Shown: positions 1 through 7,577 of the stretch, one piece after another
How the letters are laid out: every line of letters starts with the position of its first letter
Numbering within the stretch: the stretch's first letter is position 1
Source of the DNA: Limnohabitans sp. Rim8
GTDB lineage: Bacteria; Pseudomonadota; Gammaproteobacteria; Burkholderiales; Burkholderiaceae_C
Assembly: GCA_945877725.1 (NCBI GenBank)
Contig: CAMDXR010000093.1
Span: 1 to 9,804 of the forward strand
Reading direction: 5' to 3'
Length of the DNA stretch: 9,804 nt
The notes under the pieces: model-generated
Told to the model about the DNA's origin: nothing
The model's input: only the letters and a program-made list of their open reading frames with translations
The model's database searches: none
Program-made: the position numbers and the translations under genes

Positions 1-764
1 CCCTGGAAAATTTCGGTATTGGGGGCGTGGCCAATGGCAATAAAACAACCCTTGAGTTCGACATCTTCTAAGCTGCCATCTTTCGTGCTTTTTAGGCGAA
101 CGCCCGTCACGCCAGAGGCATCGCCCAACACTTCTTCCAGGGTTTGAAAGGTTTTGAGCACGATCTTGCCTGCCGCAACCTTGTCCATCAATTTGTCCAC
201 CAAGATGGGTTCGGCCTTGAATTTGTCCCGGCGGTGGATCAAATAGACCTTGCTGGCGATGTTGGACAAATACAAGGCTTCTTCGACGGCGGTGTTGCCG
301 CCACCGACCACGCAGCACAGTTGTTCACGGTAGAAAAACCCGTCGCAGGTGGCGCAGCCGCTCACGCCACGGCCCATGAAGGCGGTTTCCGAGGGCAGGC
401 CCAGGTATTTGGCCGACGCCCCGGTGGCAATGATCAGCGAGTCGCATGTGTAGGTTCCGCTGTCCCCGATCAGGGTAAAGGGGCGTTTTTCGAGTTTGAC
501 GGTATGGATGTGATCAAACACAATTTCGGTATTGAATCGCTCGGCATGCTCTTGAAAACGCTGCATCAACTCAGGGCCTTGCACGCCGTGCACATCGGCT
601 GGCCAGTTGTCGACCTCGGTCGTGGTCATGAGTTGGCCGCCTTGTGCCATCCCGGTGATCAGCAGGGGTTTCAGGTTGGCGCGGGCCGCATAAACTGCGG
701 CGGAGTAACCGGCAGGGCCGGAGCCAAGAATCAGGACTTTGGCGTGTTTGTGGGTGTCAGACAT
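1..764 (-). CDS. trxB: Thioredoxin reductase (NADPH), C-terminal end cut by window edge
   Basis: Cytoplasmic flavoenzyme that passes electrons from NADPH through FAD and a redox-active disulfide to thioredoxin. Reading the minus strand from ATG at 764 gives 254 residues starting MSDTHKHAKVLILGSGPAG. Seen: FAD-binding GSGPAG at about residues 14-19; the active-site Cys-Ala-Thr-Cys at 137-140 followed by Asp-Gly; the NADPH-binding GGGNTAVEEA at about 154-163; and HRRDKFKAE at 177-185, the NADPH-phosphate region. Family proteins are about 315-320 residues, so some 60 C-terminal residues lie beyond the left edge. The Cys positions match the E. coli enzyme closely, which supports this start, although no strong Shine-Dalgarno precedes it. 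It is divergent from ftsK. Identity is near certain from the motifs; no defect is seen in the visible part. Confidence 0.97.
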   Translation of the reverse strand, partial: MSDTHKHAKVLILGSGPAGYSAAVYAARANLKPLLITGMAQGGQLMTTTEVDNWPADVHGVQGPELMQRFQEHAERFNTEIVFDHIHTVKLEKRPFTLIGDSGTYTCDSLIIATGASAKYLGLPSETAFMGRGVSGCATCDGFFYREQLCCVVGGGNTAVEEALYLSNIASKVYLIHRRDKFKAEPILVDKLMDKVAAGKIVLKTFQTLEEVLGDASGVTGVRLKSTKDGSLEDVELKGCFIAIGHAPNTEIFQ

Positions 765-828
765 GAATGGCAATCGTGTTAATCGGCAGGATGAAAATAT
801 AAAAGGATGCGAAGCACCCATGGGCTTG

Positions 829-856
829 ATTGTAAGAAACCGCCAAAGGCAGCGAA
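829..856 (-). promoter_or_regulatory. Possible sigma70 promoter for trxB
   Basis: On the minus strand a TACAAT hexamer (829-834, five of six to the -10 consensus) lies 16 bases downstream of TTCGCT (851-856, a poor -35). Transcription would start near 822, about 58 bases before the trxB ATG. This is the best -10-like site found in the 163-base divergent region by eye, but the -35 is weak and no experimental or comparative support is available. No equally good promoter was found for ftsK on the other strand. Confidence 0.25.
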
Positions 857-927
857 CCGAGAGGGTTTCCGCCCAGTCTTTTGCTGTTTTAAAGCCCCTC
901 TGATCGGGTAAGCTTGCGCCTTAATTT

Positions 928-3330
928 ATGACCTATTCACTGCACACACTGACCAACCCAACGGCCCCAGCCAAGGAGCTTGAAGAGCCGCCAACGTTCT
1001 GGGCGCGTTTTGCGCAAGAAATTATTTTGCTGTTAGGGGGGGCGCTGCTTTTGCTGTGTCTTTTGGCTTTGCTGAGTTATCACCCCACCGATCCGGCGTG
1101 GTCGACCTCTGGCAGTGGCCCGGAGGTGCGCAATTGGGTGGGCCGGGCAGGTGCGTGGCTGTCCGATTTGGCGTATTTTGTGATGGGCTATTCGGTGTGG
1201 TGGTGCCTGGCTGCGGCTGGGCGTGCTTGGCTGGTGGGTTTGGCCCGCTGGATGCGTGGCCCCAATATGGAAAGCAATGCATCCTCTGTGCCGCACTGGC
1301 AACAAAGCCGTTGGGTCTTTTGGCTGGGGCTGTGCATCTTGGTGGCTGCCAGTGCCAGCCTTGAATGGTCGCGTTTGTACCGTCTGGAAGCGCAGTTGCC
1401 GGGCGACAGCGGCGGCGTTATCGGTTACGTGGTGGGCGGCATCAGCGCTCGCTGGCTGGGTTTTACGGGGGCCACATTGGCGTGTTTCGTGCTGGTGCTT
1501 GTGGGCGCTGCCATGGTGTTTCGATTTTCTTGGGGGCAATTGGCCGAGACTTTGGGCGCACGAATTGACGGTTTGATTCAGTCCCGCCAAGAAAAGCGTG
1601 AAATTCAAGAAGATTTGGCTCTGGGCCAAAAGGCCTTGCGAGAACGCCAGCAAGCCATGCCCTTGCAAGCCATTGAACCGCAATGGGACCTGTCCACGCT
1701 GGCCCCCGCGCCAGAGGGACAACTCGACTTGGAGCCCATACCTGTCCCTGCCCCCCTGCCTACACCGATGGTGATTGAACCCGGTGTTACCAATGTGCCG
1801 CGCAGCGACCGTGTGGTCAAAGAGCGCCAAAAACCTCTGTTCACAGAGCTGCCCGACAGCAAATTGCCCCAGGTGGATTTGTTGGACAGTTTGTCGGCCA
1901 AGCAAGAAACAGTGTCCCCAGAGACCCTGGAGATGACCAGCCGCCTGATCGAGAAAAAGCTCAAGGATTTTGGTGTCGAGGTGCGCGTCGTGGCTGCGGC
2001 GCCAGGCCCGGTGATCACCCGTTACGAGATCGAGCCTGCCACCGGCGTCAAAGGTTCGCAGGTGGTCAACCTGGCCAAGGACTTGGCGCGTTCGCTCAGT
2101 CTGGTGTCCATTCGGGTGATTGAGACCATACCGGGCAAAAACATCATGGCGCTGGAGCTGCCCAATGCCAAGCGGCAGTCCATCAAGTTAAGCGAAATCT
2201 TGGGATCGCAGGTCTACAACGAAGCCAAATCCATGCTCACCATGGGCTTGGGCAAGGACATTATTGGCAACCCGGTGGTGGCCGATCTGGCCAAAATGCC
2301 CCACGTTTTGGTGGCGGGTACCACGGGTTCGGGCAAGTCGGTGGGCATCAACGCCATGATTTTGTCGCTGCTCTACAAAGCCGAGGCGCGGGATGTGCGC
2401 TTGTTGATGATTGACCCCAAGATGTTGGAAATGTCGGTTTATGAGGGCATTCCCCATTTGCTGGCCCCGGTGGTGACCGACATGCGCCAAGCTGCGCATG
2501 GGCTGAACTGGTGTGTGGCCGAGATGGAAAAGCGCTACAAATTGATGAGCAAAATGGGCGTGCGCAACCTAGCGGGCTACAACGTCAAAATTGACGAAGC
2601 CACGGCCCGCGAAGAGTTCATCTACAACCCCTTCAGCCTGACCCCAGACGATCCGGAACCGCTGAAGCGCTTGCCGCACATTGTGGTGGTCATTGACGAG
2701 TTGGCCGACCTGATGATGGTGGTGGGCAAGAAGATCGAAGAACTGATTGCCCGGCTCGCGCAAAAAGCCCGGGCAGCCGGTATTCACCTGATTTTGGCCA
2801 CCCAAAGGCCCAGTGTGGACGTGATCACCGGCTTGATCAAAGCCAACATTCCGACCCGCATTGCCTTTCAAGTGTCGAGCAAGATCGACAGCCGCACCAT
2901 CCTTGACCAAATGGGTGCCGAAGCCTTATTGGGCATGGGCGACATGCTGTACATGCCCTCGGGCACGGGCTTCCCGATTCGCGTGCACGGTGCATTTGTC
3001 AGTGACGAAGAGGTGCACCGCGTGGTCAACTACCTCAAGAGCCAAGGCGAGCCGGATTACATCGAGGGCGTGCTGGAAGGCGGCACGGTAGACGACGATG
3101 GGGGCATGCTGGGTGAGGGCGACAACGGCGAAAAAGACCCCATGTACGACCAAGCGGTCGAGGTGGTCCTGAAAAACCGCAAGGCCAGCATTTCTTTGGT
3201 CCAGCGGCACCTGAAAATTGGCTACAACCGAGCGGCACGCTTGGTCGAAGACATGGAAAAAGCTGGGCTGGTCAGCAGCATGAGTGGCAGCGGACAGCGT
3301 GAAATTTTGGTGCCCGCCAGGGCAGAATAA
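928..3330 (+). CDS. ftsK: DNA translocase FtsK (septal chromosome segregation motor)
   Basis: Septum-anchored, ATP-driven DNA pump that moves chromosome termini out of the closing division site and, in the known family, activates XerCD recombination at dif. The 800 residues show the full architecture: an N-terminal membrane domain with hydrophobic segments near 31-50, 76-106, 129-145 and 163-199; a Pro/Gln/Glu-rich linker to about residue 310; and a RecA-like motor with Walker A GTTGSGKS at 464-471 and Walker B IVVVIDE at 585-591, followed by LADLMM and the ATQRPSVDVITG stretch. A C-terminal winged-helix gamma domain from about 733 (RKASISLVQRHLKIGYNRAA) reads the polar KOPS-type sequences in homologues. 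The linker is short compared with E. coli FtsK (1329 residues); the size is like SpoIIIE. The start has no clear ribosome binding site, but no nearby in-frame alternative keeps the first membrane segment. lolA follows after 5 bases. Confidence 0.97.
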   Translation: MTYSLHTLTNPTAPAKELEEPPTFWARFAQEIILLLGGALLLLCLLALLSYHPTDPAWSTSGSGPEVRNWVGRAGAWLSDLAYFVMGYSVWWCLAAAGRAWLVGLARWMRGPNMESNASSVPHWQQSRWVFWLGLCILVAASASLEWSRLYRLEAQLPGDSGGVIGYVVGGISARWLGFTGATLACFVLVLVGAAMVFRFSWGQLAETLGARIDGLIQSRQEKREIQEDLALGQKALRERQQAMPLQAIEPQWDLSTLAPAPEGQLDLEPIPVPAPLPTPMVIEPGVTNVPRSDRVVKERQKPLFTELPDSKLPQVDLLDSLSAKQETVSPETLEMTSRLIEKKLKDFGVEVRVVAAAPGPVITRYEIEPATGVKGSQVVNLAKDLARSLSLVSIRVIETIPGKNIMALELPNAKRQSIKLSEILGSQVYNEAKSMLTMGLGKDIIGNPVVADLAKMPHVLVAGTTGSGKSVGINAMILSLLYKAEARDVRLLMIDPKMLEMSVYEGIPHLLAPVVTDMRQAAHGLNWCVAEMEKRYKLMSKMGVRNLAGYNVKIDEATAREEFIYNPFSLTPDDPEPLKRLPHIVVVIDELADLMMVVGKKIEELIARLAQKARAAGIHLILATQRPSVDVITGLIKANIPTRIAFQVSSKIDSRTILDQMGAEALLGMGDMLYMPSGTGFPIRVHGAFVSDEEVHRVVNYLKSQGEPDYIEGVLEGGTVDDDGGMLGEGDNGEKDPMYDQAVEVVLKNRKASISLVQRHLKIGYNRAARLVEDMEKAGLVSSMSGSGQREILVPARAE

Positions 3331-3335
3331 ATCAG

Positions 3336-4034
3336 ATGAATTCAATTTTTCGGCAGCGCCGCAGCGCTTTGACCTGCTGGCTCAGGGGTGTGCCGATTTG
3401 GGCGGCGCTGGGTTTGACCTTGACCTTGTCCCTGCCAGTTCAAGCGGATGGCTTGGAGTCGCTTGGGCAATTTTTGAAGCAAGCGCGCAGCGGGCGCGCC
3501 CAGTTCAGCCAAGTGGTGACTTCGCCCAGCAAAGCAGGGCAGGTGCCACGCGTCAAAACATCCAGTGGCAGTTTTGAGTTTCAGCGGCCAGGCAAGTTCC
3601 GCTTTACTTACCGCAAACCCTTTGAACAAACCTTGTTGGCCGATGGTCAGACTTTGTGGTTACACGATGTGGAGTTGAACCAGGTCACGGCGCGCAAGCA
3701 AACCGAAGTCTTGAGCTCGACACCCGCAGCCCTGCTGACCTCTGCGGCCGATTTGCAGGCTTTGAAAGCCGACTTTCAATTTGCGGCTGAACCCGATCGC
3801 GAGGGCTTGCAATGGGTGCGTGCCACGCCTCTGGTCGCCGATGGCCAAATTCGCTCGGTGATGGTGGGCTTGCGACGGGTTGCGGCTGGGCCGGAGTTGG
3901 CGGTGCTGGATGTGCAAGACAGCTTGGGCCAACGTTCGGTGTTGACCTTTTCCGCTTTCGAGCTCAACCCGGTGTTGTCTGGCAGCACATTTGTGTTCAA
4001 GACGCCTGCGGGGGCAGACGTCATCAAGCCTTGA
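3336..4034 (+). CDS. lolA: Outer-membrane lipoprotein carrier protein LolA
   Basis: Periplasmic chaperone that receives lipoproteins from the LolCDE ABC transporter and carries them to LolB at the outer membrane. The 232-residue precursor starts with a basic stretch (RQRRS), a hydrophobic core (about 20-34) and a signal-peptidase I-like Val-Gln-Ala site, giving a mature protein from Asp38. The mature part fits the LolA half-barrel: an N-terminal helix (SLGQFLKQARSGRAQFSQ), then the strands FEFQRPGKFRFTYRKPF (80-96) and LLADGQTLWLHD (100-111), the most conserved part of the family. The ATG lies 5 bases after the ftsK stop and rarA starts 19 bases after the lolA stop, so the three are probably co-transcribed. 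An AGGGCAG at 3319-3325 inside the ftsK end is a weak, rather distant Shine-Dalgarno. Length is slightly above the usual 200-210 because of a long signal peptide. Confidence 0.93.
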   Translation: MNSIFRQRRSALTCWLRGVPIWAALGLTLTLSLPVQADGLESLGQFLKQARSGRAQFSQVVTSPSKAGQVPRVKTSSGSFEFQRPGKFRFTYRKPFEQTLLADGQTLWLHDVELNQVTARKQTEVLSSTPAALLTSAADLQALKADFQFAAEPDREGLQWVRATPLVADGQIRSVMVGLRRVAAGPELAVLDVQDSLGQRSVLTFSAFELNPVLSGSTFVFKTPAGADVIKP

Positions 4035-4053
4035 ACAGGCGCAGGGCTCAGGT

Positions 4054-5352
4054 ATGAAAGCTGCCAATTTGTCGACCCAAGCCCCGCTGGCTGAGCGTTT
4101 GCGGCCAAGGCATCTGGGCGAGGTGATTGGCCAGCAGCACTTGCTGGGTGAAGGCATGGCCTTGCGTCTGGCATTTGAGTCAGGTCAACCGCACAGTTGC
4201 ATTTTGTGGGGCCCACCAGGGGTGGGCAAAACCACCATTGCCCGCTTGATGGCCGATGCCTTTGATGCCCAATTTCTCAGCATCAGCGCGGTGCTGGGAG
4301 GCGTCAAGGACATACGCGAGGCGGTCGAAAAAGCCGAACTGGCGCGAACCGGTTTGCACCCCCAGCGCACCATCATGTTTGTGGACGAAGTGCACCGCTT
4401 CAACAAAAGCCAGCAAGATGCGTTTTTGCCGCACGTAGAAAGTGGGTTATTGACCTTTATTGGTGCCACCACCGAAAACCCCTCTTTCGAGGTCAATTCA
4501 GCGCTGTTGTCGCGGGCGGCGGTGTATGTGTTGCAGCCCTTGTCGGAGGGCGATTTGCAAAACATCGTGCTGCGGGCGCAGGCCATAAACGCTATCCCCA
4601 GCATTGAGGCGCAGGCGCTGAGCCGTTTGCTGGCATATGCCGATGGCGATGCACGGCGCTTGCTTAACACCCTAGAGACCTTGTCGATGGCGGCCAAGCA
4701 AGAGGGCATTGACCCGGTCACCGATGCTTGGCTGATGCGTGTTTTGGGCGAGCGCATGCGCCGTTATGACAAAGGCGGCGAACAGTTTTACGACACCATC
4801 AGCGCACTGCACAAATCCGTCAGGGGGTCTGACCCCGATGCCGCACTGTATTGGTTTGTGCGCATGCTCGATGGCGGTGCGGACCCCCGATATATGGCCC
4901 GGCGATTGATACGCATGGCCAGTGAAGACATCGGGCTGGCCGACCCACGCGCGTTGCGCATGGCTTTGGATGCCGCCGATGTCTATGAACGCTTGGGCAG
5001 TCCCGAGGGCGAATTGACGCTGGCGCAATGTGTCATTTATCTGGCCATGGCCCCTAAATCGAACGCCGCCTACAAAGCCTTTAACGAAGCCAAGGCTTTT
5101 GTCAAAAAAGACGGCACCCGACCCGTGCCCATGCATTTGCGCAACGCGCCGACCCAGTTGATGAAAGACCTTGACTACGGGAAGGGCTACCGCTATGCCC
5201 ACGATGAAGAAGATGGCTTTGCCGCAGGCGAGCGCTACTTGCCCGATGGCATGGCTGATCCTCACTTTTACAGGCCCGTTCTTAGAGGTTTGGAAATCAA
5301 AATTGCAGACAAATTGACAGAACTGCGAAAGAAAAATTCAGCCACAGGGTAA
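4054..5352 (+). CDS. rarA: Replication-associated recombination protein A (AAA+ ATPase, MgsA/WHIP family)
   Basis: AAA+ ATPase of the clamp-loader group that acts at stalled replication forks; E. coli RarA (MgsA) is tetrameric and interacts with SSB. The 432 residues carry Walker A GPPGVGKT at 53-60, Walker B IMFVDE at 107-112 followed by HRFNKSQQDAFLP, a sensor-1-type GATTENPSFEVN at 137-148 and an SRA with the probable arginine finger at Arg154. The C-terminal half (about 255-432, with YKAFNEAK and the RPVPMHLRNAPT stretch) is the family's tetramerisation domain. I chose ATG 4054 because AGGG at 4043-4046 lies 7 bases upstream, and the next in-frame start upstream (3991) would add 21 residues encoded inside lolA with no family resemblance. 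It is the last gene of the ftsK-lolA-rarA unit. A candidate terminator lies about 55 bases after the stop. Confidence 0.96.
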   Translation: MKAANLSTQAPLAERLRPRHLGEVIGQQHLLGEGMALRLAFESGQPHSCILWGPPGVGKTTIARLMADAFDAQFLSISAVLGGVKDIREAVEKAELARTGLHPQRTIMFVDEVHRFNKSQQDAFLPHVESGLLTFIGATTENPSFEVNSALLSRAAVYVLQPLSEGDLQNIVLRAQAINAIPSIEAQALSRLLAYADGDARRLLNTLETLSMAAKQEGIDPVTDAWLMRVLGERMRRYDKGGEQFYDTISALHKSVRGSDPDAALYWFVRMLDGGADPRYMARRLIRMASEDIGLADPRALRMALDAADVYERLGSPEGELTLAQCVIYLAMAPKSNAAYKAFNEAKAFVKKDGTRPVPMHLRNAPTQLMKDLDYGKGYRYAHDEEDGFAAGERYLPDGMADPHFYRPVLRGLEIKIADKLTELRKKNSATG

Positions 5353-5371
5353 GTCCTGACCGGAATGAATA

Positions 5372-5399
5372 CTGACGCCTAACTTTCTTTCACTACAAT
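5372..5399 (+). promoter_or_regulatory. Candidate sigma70 promoter upstream of the liv operon
   Basis: CTGACG at 5372-5377 (four of six to the -35 consensus) and TACAAT at 5394-5399 (five of six to the -10) are 16 bases apart, with a pyrimidine-rich stretch before the -10. A start near 5406 would give a leader of about 137 bases before livH. The oddity is that this start would fall at the first base of the GC-rich hairpin described at 5406-5442. Confidence 0.4.
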
Positions 5400-5405
5400 C
5401 CCGCC

Positions 5406-5442
5406 ACCCCGCCCGGTGTTGTGTTGATCTGGCGGGGTTTTT
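5406..5442 (+). terminator. Rho-independent terminator-like hairpin after rarA
   Basis: CCCCGCC (5407-5413) pairs with GGCGGGG (5431-5437), extended by one A-T pair (5406/5438), around a 17-base loop, and is followed directly by a short T-run to 5442. This has the form of an intrinsic terminator for the ftsK-lolA-rarA transcript. The long loop and short T-run make it imperfect. Because a promoter-like site lies just before it, it might instead be a leader hairpin or attenuator of the liv operon. Confidence 0.6.
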
Positions 5443-5506
5443 GCTAGTTGTCAGGACTCACCCAAAAGGTGGTTCTTGATTTGATAACAACAACAACCGA
5501 AGCTAA

Positions 5507-5536
5507 GACCCGTTAAGCGCGGGTCAAACCACGGAG
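5507..5536 (+). promoter_or_regulatory. Leader hairpin and ribosome binding site of livH
   Basis: GACCCG (5507-5512) pairs perfectly with CGGGTC (5520-5525) around a 7-base loop, ending eight bases before GGAG (5533-5536), which is the livH Shine-Dalgarno six bases ahead of its ATG. Just upstream, 5487-5497 is an unstructured run of AAC units. The hairpin does not cover the binding site itself, so any effect on translation would be indirect. Confidence 0.45.
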
Positions 5537-5542
5537 AAATTT

Positions 5543-6472
5543 ATGGATGTATTTCTGCAGCAGGTCATCAACGGCCTGGTCATGGGCAGCATGTACGCCT
5601 TGGTGGCCTTGGGCTACACCATGGTGTACGGCATTATCAATTTAATCAATTTTGCGCACGGCGAAGTGCTCATGGTGGGTGCTCTGACGAGTTGGTCCGC
5701 CATTGGCATGATGAAAGATGCCATGCCCGGCGCACCGGGTTGGATCATCCTGATCCTGGCCACCCTGATTGCCTGTGTGGTGGCGGTGGTGTTGAACTTC
5801 ACGATTGAAAAAATCGCCTACCGGCCCTTGCGCAACAGCCCCAAATTAGCGCCCCTGATCACCGCGATCGGCATGAGCATCTTGCTGCAGACCTTGGCCA
5901 TGATCATCTGGAAGCCCAACTACAAGGCTTACCCCACGTTGCTGTCCAGCACGCCCATCAACATGGGTGGGGTGGTGATCACGCCCACGCAAATCATGAT
6001 TTTGGGTGTGACGGCGGTTTCATTGGCCATTCTGATGTGGCTGGTCAATTACACCCGCCTGGGCCGCGCCATGCGCGCCACCGCTGAAAACCCCCGTGTG
6101 GCAGGTTTGATGGGTGTGAAGCCCGACATGGTGATTTCGGCCACCTTTGTGATTGGTGCCATTTTGGCGGCCATTGCCGGCGTGATGTACGCATCCAACT
6201 ACGGCACGGCGCAACACGCCATGGGCTTTTTGCCCGGGCTCAAAGCCTTCACGGCCGCTGTGTTCGGTGGCATCGGCAATTTGTCGGGCGCTGTGGTGGG
6301 GGGTATCTTGCTGGGCCTGATTGAGGCCATTGCCTCGGGCTACATCGGCCACCTGACGGGCGGTGTATTGGGCAGCCATTACACCGATATTTTTGCCTTC
6401 ATCGTGTTGATCATTGTGTTGACCCTGCGCCCCTCGGGCCTGATGGGTGAACGCGTGGCAGACCGGGCTTGA
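5543..6472 (+). CDS. livH: Branched-chain amino acid ABC transporter, permease LivH
   Basis: One of the two inner-membrane subunits of a LIV-type (HAAT family) ABC importer; with LivM it forms the channel through which a branched-chain or related amino acid passes from the binding protein into the cytoplasm. The 309 residues are mostly hydrophobic, with about eight likely membrane segments (near 10-30, 68-88, 103-122, 149-170, 196-216, two within 232-262, and 281-296). Family hallmarks seen are ALGYTMVYGIINLINFAHGE (22-41) near the N-terminus, the cytoplasmic ATPase-coupling loop GRAMRATAENPRVAGLMGV (174-192) and the C-terminal LRPSGLMGE. GGAG six bases upstream supports this start. It is the first gene of livHMGF, with livM beginning 17 bases after the stop. 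Exact substrate cannot be told from the permease. Confidence 0.95.
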   Translation: MDVFLQQVINGLVMGSMYALVALGYTMVYGIINLINFAHGEVLMVGALTSWSAIGMMKDAMPGAPGWIILILATLIACVVAVVLNFTIEKIAYRPLRNSPKLAPLITAIGMSILLQTLAMIIWKPNYKAYPTLLSSTPINMGGVVITPTQIMILGVTAVSLAILMWLVNYTRLGRAMRATAENPRVAGLMGVKPDMVISATFVIGAILAAIAGVMYASNYGTAQHAMGFLPGLKAFTAAVFGGIGNLSGAVVGGILLGLIEAIASGYIGHLTGGVLGSHYTDIFAFIVLIIVLTLRPSGLMGERVADRA

Positions 6473-6474
6473 TG

Positions 6475-6480
6475 AAAGGG
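6475..6480 (+). promoter_or_regulatory. Probable livM ribosome binding site deciding the start
   Basis: AAAGGG lies 9 bases before ATG 6490. Two other possible starts, TTG 6469 and ATG 6472, overlap the livH stop and have no comparable purine-rich site, though ATG 6472 would form a TGATG stop-start overlap typical of translational coupling. I prefer 6490, with moderate certainty. Confidence 0.5.
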
Positions 6481-6489
6481 ACTTCTGTC

Positions 6490-7566
6490 ATGAAAAACAA
6501 CAAAACACTTCAATATGTGCTGATCGGTGCCGCACTGATCGCATTGCCCCTGGTGCTGCAGATTTTCGGCAACGCTTGGGTACGCATTGCCGACATGGCC
6601 TTGCTCTACATCCTGTTGGCGATTGGCCTGAACATTGTGGTCGGCTACGCCGGTTTGCTCGACCTGGGTTATGTGGCCTTCTTTGCGGTGGGGGCCTACA
6701 TGTATGGCCTGCTGTCATCGCCCCACCTGACCAATACCTTTGCATCTTTGGCCACCATGTTCCCAGAGGGCATGCACATGCCCATTTGGCTGATCGTGCC
6801 CGTGGGGGCCGGGTTGGCAGGTTTGTTTGGCATGTTGCTGGGGGCGCCCACGCTCAAGTTGCGGGGCGACTATCTGGCCATCGTGACCTTGGGTTTTGGC
6901 GAAATCATCCGTGTGTTCATGAACAACCTGGACCATCCCGTCAACATCACCAACGGCCCCAAAGGCTTGGACCAGATTGACCCGATTTCTATTTTTGGTA
7001 TCAATCTGGGCAAAAAATTGGTCATCGGCGACTTTGAAATCGCCTCGGTCTCGCTCTACTACTACCTGTTCCTGAGCCTGGTGCTGGTCACCATTTTGAT
7101 CTCCTATCGCTTGGAGATGTCCCGCATCGGACGCGCTTGGATGGCGATTCGCGAAGACGAAATCGCGGCCAAAGCCATGGGCTTGAACACCCGCAACCTG
7201 AAATTGCTGGCTTTTGGCATGGGCGCAACCTTTGGTGGCGTTTCTGGCGCCATGTTTGCAGGTTTCCAGGGCTTCATCTCGCCCGAATCCTTCAGCCTGA
7301 TGGAGTCGGTCATGATCATTGCCATGGTGGTGCTGGGGGGCCTGGGTTATTTGCCTGGCGTTATTTTGGGGGCCATTTTGTTGTCCGCCTTGCCCGAAGT
7401 ACTGCGCTACGTGGCCGGGCCCTTGCAAGAACTCACGGGGGGTCGCCTGGATGCGTCCATCATGCGGCAGTTGTTGGTGGCCTTGGCCATGATCGTGATC
7501 ATGTTGATGCGTCCTCGCGGGCTGTGGCCCTCGCCTGAGCATGGCAAATCGCTCAAGTCGAAATGA
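6490..7566 (+). CDS. livM: Branched-chain amino acid ABC transporter, permease LivM
   Basis: Second inner-membrane subunit of the LIV-type importer, partner of LivH. From ATG 6490 the protein is 358 residues, with a hydrophobic first segment (about 7-26) and roughly eight to ten membrane segments. Family hallmarks seen: YILLAIGLNIVVGYAGLLDL (40-59); LRGDYLAIVTLGFGEIIR (124-141); the periplasmic NITNGPKGL (152-160); the coupling loop SRIGRAWMAIREDEIAAKAM (211-230); and VVLGGLGYLPGVILGA (280-295). The C-terminus LMRPRGLWP is typical. Starting at 6472 instead would add six residues. The gene lies between livH (17 bases) and livG (11 bases) and is clearly in the same operon. E. coli LivM is longer at its N-terminus (about 425 residues); the shorter form is common in this family. 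Confidence 0.95.
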   Translation: MKNNKTLQYVLIGAALIALPLVLQIFGNAWVRIADMALLYILLAIGLNIVVGYAGLLDLGYVAFFAVGAYMYGLLSSPHLTNTFASLATMFPEGMHMPIWLIVPVGAGLAGLFGMLLGAPTLKLRGDYLAIVTLGFGEIIRVFMNNLDHPVNITNGPKGLDQIDPISIFGINLGKKLVIGDFEIASVSLYYYLFLSLVLVTILISYRLEMSRIGRAWMAIREDEIAAKAMGLNTRNLKLLAFGMGATFGGVSGAMFAGFQGFISPESFSLMESVMIIAMVVLGGLGYLPGVILGAILLSALPEVLRYVAGPLQELTGGRLDASIMRQLLVALAMIVIMLMRPRGLWPSPEHGKSLKSK

Positions 7567-7571
7567 AGGAG
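7566..7571 (+). promoter_or_regulatory. livG Shine-Dalgarno deciding the start
   Basis: AAGGAG six bases before ATG 7578 is a near-consensus ribosome binding site. An upstream in-frame ATG at 7563 overlaps the livM stop and would add five residues, but the strong site favours 7578. Confidence 0.8.
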
Positions 7572-7577
7572 CAGAAC

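Larger units (their letters stand above)
5352..5458. repeat. 9-base perfect inverted repeat enclosing the rarA-livH promoter/terminator region
   Basis: AGTCCTGAC at 5352-5360, overlapping the last base of the rarA stop codon, is the exact reverse complement of GTCAGGACT at 5450-5458. The arms are separated by 89 bases that contain the candidate promoter and the GC-rich hairpin. Pairing does not extend beyond the nine bases at either end. It could be a long-range RNA stem closing the terminator region, a pair of operator half-sites, or chance. Confidence 0.4.

Noticed and set aside
144..782. A 212-codon open frame on the plus strand opposite trxB
   Set aside because: It lies antisense to a gene with unmistakable FAD, NADPH and CATC motifs, and its translation has a low-complexity His/Gly/Ala-rich look typical of a shadow frame.
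881..914. Possible ftsK promoter with TTGCTG as -35
   Set aside because: No acceptable -10 hexamer lies at 16-18 bases; the nearest AT-rich candidate is about 22 bases away.
1033..1905. A 290-codon minus-strand open frame inside ftsK
   Set aside because: It is antisense to the membrane and linker part of FtsK; composition is Gln/His/Arg-rich and no domain is recognisable. Long antisense frames are common under this codon bias.
3991..4053. Upstream start for rarA giving 21 extra residues
   Set aside because: The extension lies within the lolA coding end and does not resemble the family; ATG 4054 has a ribosome binding site at a suitable distance.
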